DNA of 6,263 bases from Inquilinus sp. (lineage in GTDB: Bacteria; Pseudomonadota; Alphaproteobacteria; DSM-16000; Inquilinaceae): NCBI GenBank assembly GCA_013003675.1, contig JABDIP010000578.1:1-6263 (forward strand). The letters run 5' to 3'. This document shows positions 1 to 6,062 of this stretch, piece after piece. Positions within the stretch are counted from its first letter, which is position 1. Every line of letters begins with the position of its first letter. The notes under the pieces are model-generated. The model was not told where the DNA came from and made no database searches. It worked only from the letters and a program-made list of their open reading frames with translations. A program made the position numbers and the translations under genes.

Positions 1-880
1 TCACGGCCTGGCGATAGACCTTGTCCTTGACGTCGCCGGCGGCGAAGACGCCGGGAATGTTGGTCGCCGTCGAATCAGGCGCGGTGATGATATAGCTCTC
101 GCTGTCCATCGCAACCTTGCCGCGAAAAACCGCCGTCGCCGGATCGTGGCCGATGGCGACGAAGATGCCGCCCACCGGCGCCTCCCGGGTCTTCCCGGTT
201 TTCGTGTCGCGCAGCCGCATGCCGGTCACCGTCGGCGGTTCGCCGCCACCCAGCACCTCGGCCAGCTCGCTGTTCCAGACCACCTCGACCTTCGGGTGGG
301 CGAACAGCCGGTCCTGCAGGATGCGCTCGGCGCGAAGCTGATCGCGGCGATGCACCAGCGTCACTTTCGAGGCGATGTTGGCGAGGTAGAGCGCCTCCTC
401 GACGGCGCTGTTGCCGCCGCCGATCACCGCCACCTCCTGGCCGCGGAAGAAGAAGCCGTCGCAGGTGGCGCAGGCGGAAACGCCGCGGTTTTGGAACCGC
501 TCCTCGCTTTCCAGGCCGAGCCAGCGGGCCTTGGCGCCGGTGGCGATGATCACCGTGTCGGCGAGGTAGGTGTCGCCGCTGTCGCCGGTGGCGCGGAACG
601 GCCGCTTGTCGAAATCGACGTCGACGATCACGTCGAACGCCATGCGGGTGCCGACATGCTCGGCCTGCCGGCCCATCTGCTCCATCAGCCAGGGCCCCTG
701 GATGACGTCGGCGAATCCGGGATAGTTCTCGACATCGGTGGTGATCGTCATCTGGCCGCCGGGCTGCAGCCCCTGCACCAGCAACGGCTCCAGGCTGGCG
801 CGCGCGGCATAGATCGCGGCGGTATAGCCGGCCGGGCCGGCGCCGATGATCAGGACCTTGGTGCGGTGGGTGTCGGGCAT
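1..880 (-). CDS. trxB: Thioredoxin reductase (NADPH), C-terminus cut by the window edge
   Basis: This FAD-dependent cytoplasmic enzyme passes electrons from NADPH to thioredoxin. The visible 293 codons start at ATG 880 and run off the left edge in the middle of a codon; the family is usually 310-330 residues, so only about 20-30 are missing. Seen in the translation: the FAD-binding GAGPAG motif at residues 13-18, the GGQM segment at 41-44, the redox-active CATC at 137-140 followed by DGFFF, the NADPH-binding GGGNSA at 154-159 with VHRRD at 176-180, and the second FAD motif around AAGDV at 280-284. All landmarks are in the expected order, so the enzyme should be active. No clear Shine-Dalgarno precedes the ATG, but the family-typical N-terminus (MPDTHRTKVLIIGAGPAG) begins there. 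It follows the 636-residue gene after 81 bases that contain a candidate promoter of its own. Confidence 0.97.
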   Translation of the reverse strand, partial: MPDTHRTKVLIIGAGPAGYTAAIYAARASLEPLLVQGLQPGGQMTITTDVENYPGFADVIQGPWLMEQMGRQAEHVGTRMAFDVIVDVDFDKRPFRATGDSGDTYLADTVIIATGAKARWLGLESEERFQNRGVSACATCDGFFFRGQEVAVIGGGNSAVEEALYLANIASKVTLVHRRDQLRAERILQDRLFAHPKVEVVWNSELAEVLGGGEPPTVTGMRLRDTKTGKTREAPVGGIFVAIGHDPATAVFRGKVAMDSESYIITAPDSTATNIPGVFAAGDVKDKVYRQAV

Positions 881-916
881 GGCGCGGGCAATCGTTTGGC
901 GTTGGACCGTAAGGCT

Positions 917-945
917 AATCTAGGGACGGCCCGGGAACCGCACAA
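917..945 (-). promoter_or_regulatory. Candidate sigma-70-type promoter for trxB
   Basis: On the - strand TTGTGC (945-940) and TAGATT (922-917) are separated by 17 bases. They match TTGACA and TATAAT at three and four positions. Transcription would begin near 910, giving a leader of about 30 bases before the trxB ATG. It lies immediately downstream of the small hairpin that follows the preceding gene, which fits a fresh start for trxB. The match is modest and the call is an inference from spacing and sequence only. Confidence 0.3.
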
Positions 946-961
946 GGCGGCGCCTGCCGCC
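946..961 (-). terminator. Small GC hairpin directly after the 636-residue gene
   Basis: A perfect 6-bp inverted repeat, GGCGGC (946-951) and GCCGCC (956-961) with a four-base loop, touches the TAG stop codon at 962-964. On the - strand it is followed by TTGTG rather than a run of T, so at best it is a weak intrinsic terminator. It could also protect the 3' end of the upstream message. Confidence 0.3.
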
Positions 962-2872
962 CTAGAACCCGAACATGTGGTCGAGGCTGAAACTCTCATC
1001 GCCGTTGCGCAGGCCGTGATAGCCGAACAGCCGGCAGGTCAGGTCGCGGATCAGCACATAGGCGTCGGGGCCGGCCGCCTTCATTTCCGCCGCGTCGAAG
1101 GTCTCCGACACCCGGAAATGGTACGAGCCGCCGCAGGCGATGGCGATATCGCGGTGTGCCATCTCGCGCCCCTCGCGGTCGGTCAGGATGAGTCGCGTGT
1201 CGCTGCCGGCGTGCCAGGGGGTCGAGGCCGGATAGACCAGATGGCAGAAGGCGTCGGTGCCGTCGCGGCCGAGGCGCAGGAACAGCCGGGTCGACAGGCC
1301 GGGCGGCCGGCCGGCATAGCTCTGCGGCTCGCCCTTGTAGGTCAGCACGGTGTTGAACATGTGGGCGCCGAAGCTGGTTTCCGCCGCATGACCGGACTCC
1401 TCGTCCTCGTAGCGGAAGATGGCGTGCAGCCAGCCATCGGCATCGCCGCCTTGGGCGAAGTCGTAGACCAGTTCGACATGGCCATAGCCGCCATTCAGGC
1501 TGCGCCCCGACCGGTCGAGAAGGTCGCCGATCTCGATCGCCACGCTGTCGCTGCGCTTCAGGCAGCCGAAACCGTGCCGGGCCAGCTCGGTGCCCTTGGA
1601 GTCGTAGACGATGGCGGCGATCGGCAGCGTCTCCTGGCCGGTCGCCATCGGCGTCGGCAGCACGCTTGTCCGATAGCGGCCGGGCAGCACCGGCGCCGGC
1701 AGGATGTAGCCCTTGCCCATCAGATTGCCGATCTCCTTCAACTTGGGATCCGGTTTCAGATCGACGCGCTCGACATTGGCATGGGCCATCCGCAGCCGGC
1801 CGTCGGCGCCGGTGACCTCATAGCGTGGCCGGACGAAGTGCTTGCCGGCCTGGACCTCGAATTGCGCCGGCCAGTGTGCGTCGGGCCACAGCTCGGCGGT
1901 ATCGAGGGCATAGGTGGCATAGGCCGGGATGGCGCGATCGAGCCAGGCGATCTCCTTGCCGCCCATCAGATTGAGGCCGATGCCCTTGGCCTGGATCGGC
2001 CGCGGGTGGCTATTCTGTACCCACAGCACCACCTTCTCGCCCGGCCGCGGCGCCGGCAGCCCGGCATACTGGTCGGACGGCCAGGCATTGGCGTCGTGGG
2101 TGCAGGACAGCACCGCCGGGTCGTCGCCATAGGTGTCGAGGGCGTATTTCACCACCTCGTGGCCGGCGGCGCCGACCACATGGACGAAGAGCTGGCCGGT
2201 GAAGGCGCCAAGGCCGAAGCGCTTGGCCACCTCGGCGCTGTCGACGACGACCGTCGCGTTGGCGGCGCCCAGCGGCTCCTCCCAGGTCGCCAGCCGGCGG
2301 CCCTCGCCGTCGTACAGCGTCGCCCACAGCCCGGCATCCTTGGCGCCATAGCCGCCCCAGTAATTGGCGGTGACCAGCCTTGTGTGGTGGCCGTCGCCCT
2401 CGCGGAAGAAGGCGAAGTTGGTGGCGAAGTTGATCGGCGCCAGATAGGCGCGGCGGTTGGTCAGCAGCGCATCGGGGATGCGCATGGCGTCGAGGCTCAG
2501 CACCTCAAGCCCGGCCGGCAGCAGATGACGGATCTGGTCGATCAGCCTTTCGGCGTCGAAAGCGGCGACGAACACCGCCTTGGCGCCGGTGCTGCCCAGC
2601 TCGCTGACGGGGCGGGCCGGGCGGCCCAGCAGATCCTCGCCGATGCGCTCGATGTCCTGCACGAAGGTGTCGGCGATTGTCGCCCGCGACAGGTCGAACA
2701 GCGCGGCGAAGGTGCCGAGCTGCCCGAGCGGGTCGTAAACCGCCAGCGCGCCGGCGGCTTCGAGCCGGGCGACCAGCGCCGCTCCCGGTTCTGTGGCTTC
2801 GGGATGGCCGAGCGCCTTGAACAGGGCCGCGCCGCCGCTTGTGTTGGAGAAGGTCTGGATATTCAGGGCCAT
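962..2872 (-). CDS. Unrecognised 636-residue protein: Rossmann-like N-terminus plus four beta-rich repeats
   Basis: I do not recognise a named family. The ATG at 2872 has AGGA (2881-2878) five bases upstream, and the frame is open to TAG at 962. No signal peptide or membrane helix is visible, so a cytoplasmic location is likely. Residues about 40-135 alternate strand and helix, with VYDPLGQLG at 45-53 and VFVAAFDAERL at 100-110, resembling a Rossmann-type fold. A conserved-looking block INFATNFAFFRE (147-158) follows. From about 163 to 620 I see four diverged units of roughly 90 residues, each with a strand, a polar turn, another strand and an acidic V/L-D/E-x-x-E/D segment: LYDGEGRRLA then VVVDSAEV; LNLMGGKEIA then YALDTAEL; IVYDSKGTELA then VAIEIGDLL; ILTDREGREMA then FRVSETF. 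The protein ends in DHMFGF. It follows the 2-oxoglutarate oxygenase gene by 90 bases on the same strand and may act with it, perhaps as partner or substrate-handling protein. Existence is strongly supported; function is unknown. Confidence 0.9.
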   Translation of the reverse strand: MALNIQTFSNTSGGAALFKALGHPEATEPGAALVARLEAAGALAVYDPLGQLGTFAALFDLSRATIADTFVQDIERIGEDLLGRPARPVSELGSTGAKAVFVAAFDAERLIDQIRHLLPAGLEVLSLDAMRIPDALLTNRRAYLAPINFATNFAFFREGDGHHTRLVTANYWGGYGAKDAGLWATLYDGEGRRLATWEEPLGAANATVVVDSAEVAKRFGLGAFTGQLFVHVVGAAGHEVVKYALDTYGDDPAVLSCTHDANAWPSDQYAGLPAPRPGEKVVLWVQNSHPRPIQAKGIGLNLMGGKEIAWLDRAIPAYATYALDTAELWPDAHWPAQFEVQAGKHFVRPRYEVTGADGRLRMAHANVERVDLKPDPKLKEIGNLMGKGYILPAPVLPGRYRTSVLPTPMATGQETLPIAAIVYDSKGTELARHGFGCLKRSDSVAIEIGDLLDRSGRSLNGGYGHVELVYDFAQGGDADGWLHAIFRYEDEESGHAAETSFGAHMFNTVLTYKGEPQSYAGRPPGLSTRLFLRLGRDGTDAFCHLVYPASTPWHAGSDTRLILTDREGREMAHRDIAIACGGSYHFRVSETFDAAEMKAAGPDAYVLIRDLTCRLFGYHGLRNGDESFSLDHMFGF

Positions 2873-2914
2873 GATCGTCCTGCGCTGCAGAGGGCGGGGC
2901 GGGGAAGTGTGGTG

Positions 2915-2952
2915 GTTATAGCGGCAGCCCGGCCACCGACGGAAGCGCCGGG
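2915..2952 (-). promoter_or_regulatory. Intergenic hairpin and -10-like TATAAC before the 636-residue gene
   Basis: In the 90-base gap after the oxygenase stop codon, CCCGGC (2928-2933) and GCCGGG (2947-2952) form a perfect 6-bp stem with a 13-base loop. Just downstream on the - strand lies TATAAC (2920-2915), five of six matches to a -10 box, but no good -35 stands 16-18 bases before it. The hairpin may partly end or protect the oxygenase message, and the -10 may give the next gene a weak start. Co-transcription of the two genes remains plausible. Confidence 0.22.
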
Positions 2953-2962
2953 AGCCGGTCCC

Positions 2963-3601
2963 TCAGACGAAGGGGTTGAGGCGCTTCAGCCGGGCGCTCA
3001 AGCGATGCCGTGCCTGTTCGCGGGCGACGACGCCCGCATCGGTGACCCAGTTGACCTGGATGGTGCGGCGCTCGCCTTCGAAGGGCTTGTGGCCGTGCCA
3101 GGCGGTCGGGCCGTTGAGGAACGCCAGCAAGGTGCCCTCCTGCGGCGGCACCTCCGCCGCCATGTCCTCCAGATCGTCGGCCGAACGCAGCAGCCGCAAC
3201 TGGCCGCCCGGCGCCTCCCAACTGGCGTTCATGTAGAGCAGGACGGTGATGATCTTGGTCTTGCTGTCGGTATGGATCTGGCCGTCCTTGGCCCGGCAGC
3301 GGCCGCGCACGGTGATCATCACCGGATGGTCGGCAAGGTCGACGCCGAATTTCTCGGCGAAGGCCTGCGTCACCTCCGGCGTGTCGAAGGCGTCGAGCAG
3401 CCCGGCGAAGGCGGGTCCGAAATCGAGCTCCGAGGCCGGGAAACTGCCCGGCTTGTCGATGCGCGGATAGTCGGCGTTGACCGCGGCGATCGCCGAGGAT
3501 TTCAGGAAACCCGGGACGATCACATGCGGAAACGGATCGGTGTCGACCGGCGTGGCGCGAAACTGATCGAGATCGAGGGGGGACGCAACGGCCACGCTCA
3601 T
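2963..3601 (-). CDS. 2-oxoglutarate/Fe(II)-dependent oxygenase (prolyl-4-hydroxylase-like fold)
   Basis: The 212-residue product carries the signature of the 2OG-Fe(II) oxygenase superfamily, which couples decarboxylation of 2-oxoglutarate to oxidation, usually hydroxylation, of a second substrate. The iron triad is visible as H110-T-D112 and H169 (in WHGH), and R179, ten residues after H169, is placed to bind the 2-oxoglutarate carboxylate (HGHKPFEGERR). The strand after HTD (KIITVLLYMN) and the LLAFLNGPTAWHGH segment fit the double-stranded beta-helix core. Length is normal for single-domain members, and no signal peptide is seen. I chose ATG 3601: AAGGA lies 13 bases upstream, and a candidate promoter has its -10 on top of the alternative in-frame GTG at 3640. 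The substrate cannot be told from sequence; the adjacent 636-residue gene is the obvious candidate partner. A free small molecule or sugar is equally possible. Confidence 0.93.
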   Translation of the reverse strand: MSVAVASPLDLDQFRATPVDTDPFPHVIVPGFLKSSAIAAVNADYPRIDKPGSFPASELDFGPAFAGLLDAFDTPEVTQAFAEKFGVDLADHPVMITVRGRCRAKDGQIHTDSKTKIITVLLYMNASWEAPGGQLRLLRSADDLEDMAAEVPPQEGTLLAFLNGPTAWHGHKPFEGERRTIQVNWVTDAGVVAREQARHRLSARLKRLNPFV

Positions 3602-3639
3602 GGCGGGTGCACCGTCCTTAGATGGGAAGAAGCCCGCCA

Positions 3640-3668
3640 CATGTATGGCCGCTACCCCGCGCCGTCAA
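3640..3668 (-). promoter_or_regulatory. Candidate promoter for the oxygenase / 636-residue pair
   Basis: On the - strand TTGACG (3668-3663), five of six matches to the -35 consensus, is followed after 17 bases by TACATG (3645-3640), a weaker -10 with three matches. The start site would fall near 3633, about 32 bases before ATG 3601, and would exclude the GTG at 3640 as a start codon. The element sits downstream of a strong hairpin that follows the enolase-superfamily gene, so the oxygenase and the following gene could form their own transcription unit. Confidence 0.4.
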
Positions 3669-3728
3669 TCGGCATTCGCCGACGCTCGGGGTTTGTTCGC
3701 CGAATGGCGACCGCCACGCAAGGGACAG

Positions 3729-3757
3729 GACCCGGGGCCAAGAACCGGGCCCCGGTC
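3729..3757 (-). terminator. Strong GC hairpin after the enolase-superfamily gene
   Basis: GACCCGGGGCC (3729-3739) pairs with GGCCCCGGTC (3748-3757) over ten base pairs with a single bulged C and an 8-base loop. It begins five bases beyond the TGA stop codon (3765-3763). After the stem the transcript reads CTGTCCCTTG, which has no clean U-tract, so it would be an imperfect intrinsic terminator, or a 3' stabilising structure or site of Rho-assisted termination. Its position matches a boundary between two transcription units. Confidence 0.45.
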
Positions 3758-3762
3758 GGGGC

Positions 3763-4923
3763 TCAGGTAACGGCGTATCGTTCCAGGAACGCGATGTCGG
3801 GCTCGACGCCGATGCCGGGCCGGTCCGGGACCGCCATCGTCCCGCCATTCTGGCCGATCTGCTCCACGATCTTCAAGGGCTCGGTCGGCATCTCGTCGCG
3901 GAACAGGTTGGGCGTGGTGTCGAATTCGAGCATCGGCGACCACGGATTCAGGCCGCCCGGCACATCCGGCATGGCGGTCAGAAGATGGGCGTTGACCGCG
4001 ACGGCGACGGCGGATCCCCAGACGTGATTGGTGACCGGCACGAAATGGGTGTGCGCCAGAGCCAGGACCTTCAGGTATTCGCTGATCCCGCCGAGGCCGC
4101 AGACTTCGGGCTGGGCGATGTCGACGCAGCCGGCCGCGAGAAGATCGCGCCAGCCCCAGCGGGTGAACTCGGCCTCGCCGCCGGAAATGTTGACGGTGAG
4201 GCGGTCCCGCAGGAACCGGTAGCCGTCCCGGTCCTCCGGCGCCACCGGCTCCTCGAACCAGTAGACGCCGAGCGCATCGAGGGCGCGGCCGACCTGGAGT
4301 GCATCGCTGGTCGTATAGCAGTGGTTGGCATCGACCATCAGCCGGGTGCTATCCGACAGGGCGGACCGCACCGCCTCCACGAGCCGGATGTCCTCGCGCG
4401 GCCCGAGGCCGACCTTCATCTTGACGGCGCGGAACCCCTCGGCTTCGATCCCCGCGGCCTCATCCGCGAACGCTCCGGCGAGGTCGCCATGGCGCTTCAG
4501 CATCATGCCGTAGCCATAGACCGGGATGCGGTCGCGGCAACGGCCGCCGACCAGCTTGTAGAGCGGCAGTCCGGTCGCCTTGCCGACGATGTCCCACAGG
4601 GCGATGTCGACCCCCGACAGGGCCTGGATCGGCATGCCCTTCTGGCCGTGATCCCTCAGCAGATTGTAGACGTGATGCCAGATCCGCTCGCGGTCGAATG
4701 GGTCCGAGCCGACGACCATCGGCGCGATGACCCGTTCGACAATGGCCTTGTTGGCGATCGCCACATTGCCCGGCCCGAAGCACTCGCCCCAGCCGGTGAT
4801 GCCCTCATCGGTGCGGACCTCGACCAGATGCGCGCTGCGCTTCGAGTAGAATTGCTGCGAATAACCCAGCTCCTCGGGCATGTCGTATTGCAGGACATGG
4901 CTGGTGATCTTGGTGATTCTCAT
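3763..4923 (-). CDS. Enolase-superfamily enzyme, mandelate racemase/galactarolactone cycloisomerase-like
   Basis: Members of this superfamily abstract a proton alpha to a carboxylate using an Mg2+-stabilised enolate. The 386-residue product has the N-terminal capping domain (about 1-125, including GWGEC at 44-48 and GVDIALWD at 104-111) and the barrel with the full catalytic set: K168-x-K170, Mg2+ ligands D198 (DANH), E224 (FEEP) and E250 (SGGE), and the D268/H300 dyad with H300 in TNHVWG. E333 in MLEFD is a possible electrophilic acid. Length is typical. The overall pattern, including DANHCYT, the QPEVCGLGG segment and NHVWGSAVAVA, resembles D-galactarolactone cycloisomerase as known from Agrobacterium, but acid-sugar dehydratases share these residues, so the substrate is only inferred to be a sugar acid or its lactone. 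ATG 4923 is preferred: AAGG stands six bases upstream and the family's first beta strand starts there. No sugar transporter or other catabolic gene lies in the window. Confidence 0.95.
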   Translation of the reverse strand: MRITKITSHVLQYDMPEELGYSQQFYSKRSAHLVEVRTDEGITGWGECFGPGNVAIANKAIVERVIAPMVVGSDPFDRERIWHHVYNLLRDHGQKGMPIQALSGVDIALWDIVGKATGLPLYKLVGGRCRDRIPVYGYGMMLKRHGDLAGAFADEAAGIEAEGFRAVKMKVGLGPREDIRLVEAVRSALSDSTRLMVDANHCYTTSDALQVGRALDALGVYWFEEPVAPEDRDGYRFLRDRLTVNISGGEAEFTRWGWRDLLAAGCVDIAQPEVCGLGGISEYLKVLALAHTHFVPVTNHVWGSAVAVAVNAHLLTAMPDVPGGLNPWSPMLEFDTTPNLFRDEMPTEPLKIVEQIGQNGGTMAVPDRPGIGVEPDIAFLERYAVT

Positions 4924-4930
4924 GCTGCGC

Positions 4931-4957
4931 CTTATACCAATGCGCGGGTGTTGTCAC
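4931..4957 (-). promoter_or_regulatory. Extended -10 promoter-like element abutting the enolase-superfamily start
   Basis: On the - strand GTGACA (4957-4952, five of six to TTGACA) and TATAAG (4936-4931, five of six to TATAAT) are 15 bases apart, and TATAAG is preceded by TGG, an extended -10 TGn motif. A start seven or so bases downstream would fall on or beside the A of ATG 4923, giving a nearly leaderless message. The same bases also supply AAGG as a ribosome binding site for any transcript reading in from the ELM1 gene. The 15-base spacer is shorter than usual. Confidence 0.33.
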
Positions 4958-4998
4958 ACCGGGGATTCGGGCCCTCGCGGCCACCCGTCGAGAGCCGA

Positions 4999-5961
4999 TC
5001 AGGCGCTCCGCGCCGCCAGTCGCCGGCGGATCTCCGCAGCCGCCCGGGCGGTGTCGTCCGGCGGCTGGTAGGTCCAGCTTTCCAGGGCCCCGGTGAAGGG
5101 GCGGGTGATGCCGGCGGCGGTCATCGAGTCGTGGAAGGCGGTGAATTTTGTCGAGCCGCCCTCCAGGTGCACGATGTGCAGCGGCTTGCCGGTCGACGCC
5201 GCCTCTGAGACCATGTTGACGCTGTCGCAGGTGGCGATGATCGCGTCGGCGAGGCCGAGATAGGCGAAATAGGGGTTCTCGCCGGTGCCGTCCCAGATCT
5301 CGGCCGGCAGGCCGGCCAGCGTCTCGCGCAGGATCTCCTCGTTGGCGGCGCCGGTGCGTCGGCTCGGGGTGATCATCAGGCCGGCGCCATTGTGCTCGAC
5401 GAGGCCGGCCAATTTGGCGGCGAGGTCGCGCATCAGCGCGGGGGTCAACCGATAGACGGAGTTGTCGCCGCCGATCAGCACGGCGATGCGCGGTTCCGGC
5501 AGGTGCGACAGACGGTCGCGGTGGCGCGCCGCCGCCTCGGCCAGCCGCGCCGGCGTCACCTGGTGCATCGAACCGAACGCCCGGAAGACGTTCTCGCCGC
5601 GCGCCCGGTCGTGTTGCGGCACGACCACCATGTCGAAATGCTCCGGCCCGATGACCGGGTCCTGGATCTGCACGACGAAGGTGCGGTTCCGGCTGGATCG
5701 CTTGGCGGCCAACGCCGGCGGGATGCTCTGCCGGCCGCTCGAGATCACCAGATCGGGCCAGGGCGGCCGGATCAGATCGCTGCCCGGCGCCATCGCCTGG
5801 CGCAGGAAGCTGCGGAAATAGGGCGAGAGCTGGCGCCACGGGCTGCGCAGCGCGACCCGCTTGACGACCGGCTCGACACCCAACGCCTCGGCCAGGCCCA
5901 GGCATTGGTTCTCCATGCCGGGCTTGCCGTCGGTGATCACCCAGCAGGTATCGACCGGCAT
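4999..5961 (-). CDS. Bacterial ELM1-family protein (DUF1022/COG3660), GT-B-like
   Basis: The 320-residue product belongs to the family named after the plant mitochondrial fission factor ELM1; bacterial members resemble GT-B glycosyltransferases but have no settled reaction. Seen: DGKPGMENQCLGLAEAL at 11-27, ISSGRQSIPPAL at 73-84, QIQDP at 98-102, VLIGGDNSVYRL at 161-172, TPSRRT at 198-203, and a C-terminal block with ENPYFAYLGLADAII (228-242), CDSVNMVSEA (245-254) and GKPLHI, the region where GT-B enzymes hold a donor nucleotide-sugar. The ATG at 5961 is chosen because AGAGG lies five bases upstream and the conserved N-terminus (WVITDGKPG) follows at once. An in-frame ATG at 6042 would add 27 poorly family-like residues. 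It is first of the five - strand genes, divergent from the Lrp-type gene, and preceded by a structured leader. No signal peptide is apparent, so it probably acts in the cytoplasm or at the inner face of the membrane. Confidence 0.94.
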   Translation of the reverse strand: MPVDTCWVITDGKPGMENQCLGLAEALGVEPVVKRVALRSPWRQLSPYFRSFLRQAMAPGSDLIRPPWPDLVISSGRQSIPPALAAKRSSRNRTFVVQIQDPVIGPEHFDMVVVPQHDRARGENVFRAFGSMHQVTPARLAEAAARHRDRLSHLPEPRIAVLIGGDNSVYRLTPALMRDLAAKLAGLVEHNGAGLMITPSRRTGAANEEILRETLAGLPAEIWDGTGENPYFAYLGLADAIIATCDSVNMVSEAASTGKPLHIVHLEGGSTKFTAFHDSMTAAGITRPFTGALESWTYQPPDDTARAAAEIRRRLAARSA

Positions 5962-5964
5962 TAT

Positions 5965-5994
5965 CGCCTCTAGCGGGAAAGCGTGGGAGAGGCG
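5965..5994 (-). promoter_or_regulatory. Hairpin sequestering the ELM1 ribosome binding site
   Basis: A perfect 7-bp inverted repeat joins CGCCTCT (- strand 5994-5988) to AGAGGCG (5971-5965) across a 16-base loop. The 3' arm contains the Shine-Dalgarno AGAGG that serves ATG 5961, so folding would hide it. The 5' arm begins four bases after the stop codon of the leader ORF, inside the footprint of a ribosome ending there. The pairing is read directly; regulation by it is inferred. Confidence 0.5.
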
Positions 5995-5998
5995 TGCA

Positions 5999-6049
5999 CT
6001 ATGGCGCGGCACCGCGCCGGCAATGAGGACTGGAACGAGCATTCCACAT
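5999..6049 (-). CDS. Putative 16-residue leader peptide upstream of the ELM1 gene
   Basis: ATG 6049 opens a 16-codon ORF ending in TAG (6001-5999), predicted product MWNARSSPHCRRGAAP. What makes it credible is its ribosome binding site: AAGGAGG at 6062-6056, six bases from the ATG, the best such site in the window. It ends 37 bases before the ELM1 start codon and just before the hairpin that covers the ELM1 ribosome binding site. A second GC hairpin lies within its last codons. The peptide has Trp at 2, Cys at 10 and an HCRR run; no run of one amino acid points to a particular sensed metabolite. A second ATG at 6042 overlaps it in the frame of the ELM1 gene, so the strong site could instead drive an N-terminally extended ELM1 protein, though spacing (13 bases) favours the leader ORF. 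Confidence 0.4.
   Translation of the reverse strand: MWNARSSPHCRRGAAP
6003..6018 (-). promoter_or_regulatory. GC hairpin inside the leader ORF
   Basis: GGCGCG (6003-6008) and CGCGCC (6013-6018) form a perfect 6-bp stem with a four-base loop, covering leader codons 11-15. It is all G-C pairs and would be a barrier or pause site for a ribosome finishing the leader, or simply part of a structured 5' untranslated region. It does not share bases with the downstream hairpin, so the two could exist together. Confidence 0.35.
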
Positions 6050-6055
6050 AGGTTT

Positions 6056-6062
6056 CCTCCTT
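6056..6062 (-). promoter_or_regulatory. Near-perfect Shine-Dalgarno (AAGGAGG) before the leader ORF
   Basis: AAGGAGG on the - strand is complementary to the 3' end of 16S rRNA over seven bases. It stands six bases from ATG 6049 and thirteen from ATG 6042. Its strength and the much weaker site at 5971-5967 are what suggest that translation starts first in the leader. Confidence 0.6.

Noticed and set aside
2010..2349. Two overlapping - strand frames of 105 and 66 codons inside the 636-residue gene
   Set aside because: They are alternative frames of one coding stretch with Arg/Pro/Ser-rich, domain-free translations.
3602..3640. GTG start at 3640 extending the oxygenase by 13 residues
   Set aside because: No Shine-Dalgarno precedes it, and it overlaps the proposed -10 box. 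ATG 3601 has AAGGA upstream. The spacing to AAGGA is long, so the choice is not certain.
146..4027. A 1293-codon open frame on the + strand crossing four - strand genes
   Set aside because: It is the complement of genes with clear protein families. The translation is rich in Ala, Gly, Arg, Asp and His with no recognisable domain, as expected where GC-rich third positions leave few stop codons on the opposite strand. It also crosses gene boundaries.
3622..5208. A 528-codon open frame on the + strand opposite the enolase-superfamily gene
   Set aside because: Same cause: an antisense shadow of a gene with an intact catalytic set. No ribosome binding site or family resemblance is seen.
5392..5973. 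A 193-codon open frame on the + strand opposite the ELM1-family gene
   Set aside because: Antisense shadow; its translation shows only low-complexity Arg/Ala/Asp-rich sequence and no domain.
5962..6042. ATG at 6042 extending the ELM1-family protein by 27 residues
   Set aside because: The extension does not resemble the family, and ATG 5961 has its own site five bases away. The strong AAGGAGG upstream is better spaced for the leader ORF at 6049.
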